Shown piece by piece: positions 61,251-64,000 of a DNA stretch of 64,000 nt. The first letter of the stretch is position 1, and every line of letters starts with the position of its first letter. Made by a program: the position numbers and the translations under genes. Source of the stretch: Candidatus Aminicenantota bacterium (GTDB lineage: Bacteria > Acidobacteriota > Aminicenantia > Aminicenantales > Saccharicenantaceae); contig JAGNLW010000003.1 of the NCBI GenBank assembly GCA_017999365.1, forward strand, positions 1 through 64,000. The letters run 5' to 3'. The notes below the pieces were generated by a model. The model had not been told where the DNA came from. It worked only from the letters and a program-made list of their open reading frames with translations, and made no database searches.

Positions 61251-64000
61251 TCAGGACCTCTTTTTCAACAGCGCCTCGTAGAGGGCCCAGACCGCGCCCG
61301 GCCGCATATACTTCATGGCCCGGAAGAGCGTGTCGCCGTACTTGGCGCCGGCGTCGTTCCAACGCGTCTCCGCGGGATCGAGGTAGGCCTCGGGCGTCTT
61401 GAAGAAATAACCCTGGCCGCCCGGGCTCCAGACGGCGTGGTAGAGGCCGTAGGCCGTGTGCAGGGCTTCGTCGACGAGGCCCTCGAGGGCCAGGTGGGCG
61501 GCGAAGGCGTAGGCCGTGCCGACCCAGACCTCGTCGCCCTGCTGGAGACGGAGCTGGGAGCCGTCGGCCTTGCGGCCGTTGACCGCGCCCAGGACCCCCC
61601 GTCCGAAGCCGAGGACGTTCTTGGCGTAGATCGTCCGCAGGGCCCGGCCGATGTCGGCGGGCGGGGCGATGGCCGCGGCGTCGGCGGCCTCGATGCCGAG
61701 CATCCGGGCGTACCAGACGCCGAAGAGCTGGTCGGTCATGACGTCGTCGGTGTGGGCGTCGATGTGGAAGTAGCCCGCCTCGGCGTCCCAGAGCCGGCGC
61801 AGGGAGGCCCGGCCGGCCTCGAACCACTGCTTGTAGCGGGCCACGGCGTCCGCGACGTCGACGGCGCCCGTGCGGGCCAGGCCGCGGAACTCCAGGGTCT
61901 CCCCCATCCGGATGGCGGCCTTGAGCCCGGCCAGCCAGAGCAGGCCGACGTAGGCGCTCTGGCCCTGCATCCGCCACGTGTCGTAGGTCTGGTCGGGGAT
62001 GCCCTCGTTGAGCGGGATGTGGCTGACCTTGTCGCCGAAGCGGCGCTCCAGGGTGTCGAGGGCCAAGACCGAGGCCTCGAACATCTTCATCAGGAAGCCC
62101 ATGTCGAGGCCGCCCTCGGCCAGGAAGTCGCGGTAGGCCCGCAGCGGGAACTTGGGATTGAGGTCCTTCCAGACATTGCCGTTCTGCCAGTCGAAGCCGT
62201 TGAGGATCGTCCACGGCCGCTTGCGCGGCGAGCCCAGGTCGTGGGGCACCATGCCCGGGACCTTGATCGTGTTCCAGTAGTAGTCGAGCTTGTCGGGCGG
62301 GACCTCGTTGGGGAAGGTCACGGCGTATTGGTAGGCCCGGAAGGACGGGTCCTCGAGCGGCACGGTCCGGGCGATGAACTCCATGTTGCGCTTCTCGAGC
62401 TCGGGCCAGAGCTTGAGGACGTGCCAGCAGTAGGTGTCGACGTCGGTCGTGCCGTACATGAGGTAGTCGGCGCTCTCGAGGTAGGTGTGGAGGTCGGTCG
62501 TGGCGTCCCAGATGCTCGTCTCGGCCAGGACGTAGAGCTCGTTGAGCAGGGCCTGCTTGAACCAGTCCGGGAGCTTGGGGTCGGTCAGGATGGGGCGCTG
62601 CCAGGCGTCGACGGCCCGCTCCCACTCCCCGGCCCGCTCCAGGGCCTCGGCGGCGATGCGGAAGGCGTTCGTGCCCTCGGCGCCGTAGAAGGCCGTGTAT
62701 TTCCGTTTCTGCTTGGCCCCGGCCTCGAATTCGTAATAGGGGAAGTCCCAGGCCACGGCGAAAGGCACCTCGAGGCGCTCGCCGGGTTTGAGGGTGAAGG
62801 ACACGGCCAGGGCCGCGGCGGTCCGGGCGCCGGGCGCGGCCGGGGCCGGCGGCTTCGTGGCGTCGAGCGTGCCGTCGGCGGCGAAGCGCGTCCAGACGTC
62901 GGCGCCGTCGCCCTTGGGGTCGAAGACGGGCTGGACGTGGATCCGGGTCCGCGAGGGGACGTCCATGACGGCGATGGCCATCGTGCCGCTCATGGCGTTG
63001 CCGGTGCGGACGTCCTGGCCGTCCTTGCGGAAGAGGACGCCCTTGGCCCGGCCGCGCTCGGCCGGCTCGTTGACGTTGCCGGCGCTGCGGCGGTCCCAGA
63101 CGAAGGAGGCCTGAGGGGCTTGGCCGGCGGCGGCGCGGGCCCGGGCCGGCTCCCAGCCGACCATGTTCTCCCAGGTCAGGAGGAGGCTGACCTCGACCGG
63201 CTGCTTCGTCGGATTGACGGCGATCCACCGGTAGACGGCCGCCGGATAGCTCGTCTCCTTGTAGTTGCCGGCGATGACCGGCGAGAACTGGACGACGGCC
63301 AGGTCGACCGGCAGGTCCGGGTCCTCCTCGTAGGAGAAGCCCGACTTGGGGTAGAGGGCGTAGTAGTCGCCACGGCCCGTCGGGTAGTTCCAGGCCCAAC
63401 GGGACAGGCCCGCGCCTTCGGGCGGGGCGGTCGTGGAGAGGGTGCGGACGACGGTCCGGCCGGCCGACCGGGCGAAGACGTGGAACTGGTCGGCCCAGAC
63501 CGTGTCCTCGACCATCCAGCCGGGCTTGAGGAACCAGGTCGAGAAATTGCCGTTCATGAGCCGCTCGAAGCCGCCGGCGCCGATGCCTCCGACGGGGCAG
63601 GCGCTGCCCTCGGGCCGGGCCTCGATGTCGCCGGGGGCGACGGTCCGGCCGTACGTCGTGAGCACGGTCCCGATAGGCCGGTCGAAAGCGGCCGGCGGGA
63701 ACCCGGCCAGGTTGGCGGACGAGTGGTTGAGCGCGGCCAGGGCGGCCTGGACGATGTCTTTGGTCGTCCGGGCGCCCTTGGCCCGGGCCGCGGCGACGAG
63801 GGCGTCGAAGCGGCCGGCGATTTCCCGGCCGGCGTCGTCGGTGACGGCCTTCTCGGCGAGAAGGGGCGCGTAGCGGCGGACGAGCTCGGCCTTGGCGGCG
63901 TCGGCGGCGGCGTCGGCGCCCGACGCGGGGGCCGGGACGAGGGCCAGGCCGAGAGAGAGGATGAGAACGGACGGGACCGTCCGGGCGAGAAGTCCGCGCA
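61251..64000 (-). CDS. GH116 beta-glucosidase (GBA2-like), exported; start codon one base outside the window
   Basis: The frame runs from the stop at 61251 to the window edge, where it reads xTG-CGC-GGA. This gives a start MRGLLARTVPSVLILSLGLA with a typical signal peptide, the first base being at 64001. The total would be 916 aa. The N-terminal beta domain (CPVGGIGAGGFERLMNG, about 130) binds the sugar. The (alpha/alpha)6 barrel has Glu in TYLESADYLMYGTTDV (nucleophile region) and Asp in DQTYDTWRMQG (acid/base region), as in characterised GH116 enzymes. It hydrolyses beta-glucosides, possibly glucosylceramide-like. It is first of three co-directional genes with the sulfatase-fold and TPR proteins. 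Confidence 0.9.
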   Translation of the reverse strand, partial: RGLLARTVPSVLILSLGLALVPAPASGADAAADAAKAELVRRYAPLLAEKAVTDDAGREIAGRFDALVAAARAKGARTTKDIVQAALAALNHSSANLAGFPPAAFDRPIGTVLTTYGRTVAPGDIEARPEGSACPVGGIGAGGFERLMNGNFSTWFLKPGWMVEDTVWADQFHVFARSAGRTVVRTLSTTAPPEGAGLSRWAWNYPTGRGDYYALYPKSGFSYEEDPDLPVDLAVVQFSPVIAGNYKETSYPAAVYRWIAVNPTKQPVEVSLLLTWENMVGWEPARARAAAGQAPQASFVWDRRSAGNVNEPAERGRAKGVLFRKDGQDVRTGNAMSGTMAIAVMDVPSRTRIHVQPVFDPKGDGADVWTRFAADGTLDATKPPAPAAPGARTAAALAVSFTLKPGERLEVPFAVAWDFPYYEFEAGAKQKRKYTAFYGAEGTNAFRIAAEALERAGEWERAVDAWQRPILTDPKLPDWFKQALLNELYVLAETSIWDATTDLHTYLESADYLMYGTTDVDTYCWHVLKLWPELEKRNMEFIARTVPLEDPSFRAYQYAVTFPNEVPPDKLDYYWNTIKVPGMVPHDLGSPRKRPWTILNGFDWQNGNVWKDLNPKFPLRAYRDFLAEGGLDMGFLMKMFEASVLALDTLERRFGDKVSHIPLNEGIPDQTYDTWRMQGQSAYVGLLWLAGLKAAIRMGETLEFRGLARTGAVDVADAVARYKQWFEAGRASLRRLWDAEAGYFHIDAHTDDVMTDQLFGVWYARMLGIEAADAAAIAPPADIGRALRTIYAKNVLGFGRGVLGAVNGRKADGSQLRLQQGDEVWVGTAYAFAAHLALEGLVDEALHTAYGLYHAVWSPGGQGYFFKTPEAYLDPAETRWNDAGAKYGDTLFRAMKYMRPGAVWALYEALLKKRS

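Overview
The window is a very GC-rich bacterial chromosome segment. It carries housekeeping genes, c-type cytochrome biogenesis, TonB systems, a TonB receptor with an N-terminal carboxypeptidase-regulatory fold, GWxTD, FecR-like and six-bladed-propeller proteins, and many glycoside hydrolases. This mix resembles Aminicenantes/Acidobacteriota-type genomes. That placement is an inference from gene content, because no 16S rRNA or other decisive marker is present.

Layout. 1-5464 (minus) is one tight operon: resB, ccsA, two multiheme cytochromes c, a membrane cytochrome b, an ECF sigma factor and, cut by the left edge, an unusual protein joining an anti-sigma zinc-finger domain to TonB. 5640-8219 holds small membrane genes, a SEC-C remnant, tRNA-Thr and a second tonB. 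8437-16740 (plus) has smc, a sodium:solute symporter, a histone-deacetylase-like hydrolase and a FecR/DUF6600-type protein. 17060-20155 (minus) has a class A PBP and tmk. Next come a DegP-type protease (plus), thiL, and the operon flippase-nrdR-hsp20-lon (minus). A degraded, low-GC kilobase after tRNA-Gln (27621-28624) contains the broken 3' part of a retron-like reverse transcriptase.

28625-36976 holds a lipoprotein-like unknown, an M24 peptidase, a 5'-nucleotidase, galK, a pentapeptide-repeat protein with a TIR/deoxyribosyltransferase-like C-terminus, a beta-propeller protein and tRNA-Glu. 37106-51843 is sugar oriented: DUF72, L-fucose isomerase, a standalone GMP-synthase ATP-pyrophosphatase subunit, an M20 amidohydrolase, an OmpA lipoprotein, and then GH29 fucosidase, GH38 mannosidase, GH2 exo-glucosaminidase-like and a NodB-fold protein. 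This suggests stripping of fucose, mannose and glucosamine from complex glycans. 52045-64000 (minus) has a GWxTD/TPR protein, a TonB-dependent receptor, and an operon of GH116 beta-glucosidase, sulfatase-fold/TPR and TPR proteins.

Two dispersed non-coding families run through the gaps. One is a palindrome with GGGGACAyG ends, about 29-43 bp long, at eight loci, twice nested inside another copy. The other is a repeat of about 155 bp found twice, each time just past the 3' end of a minus-strand gene in a convergent gap. Neither has a mobilising enzyme in the window.
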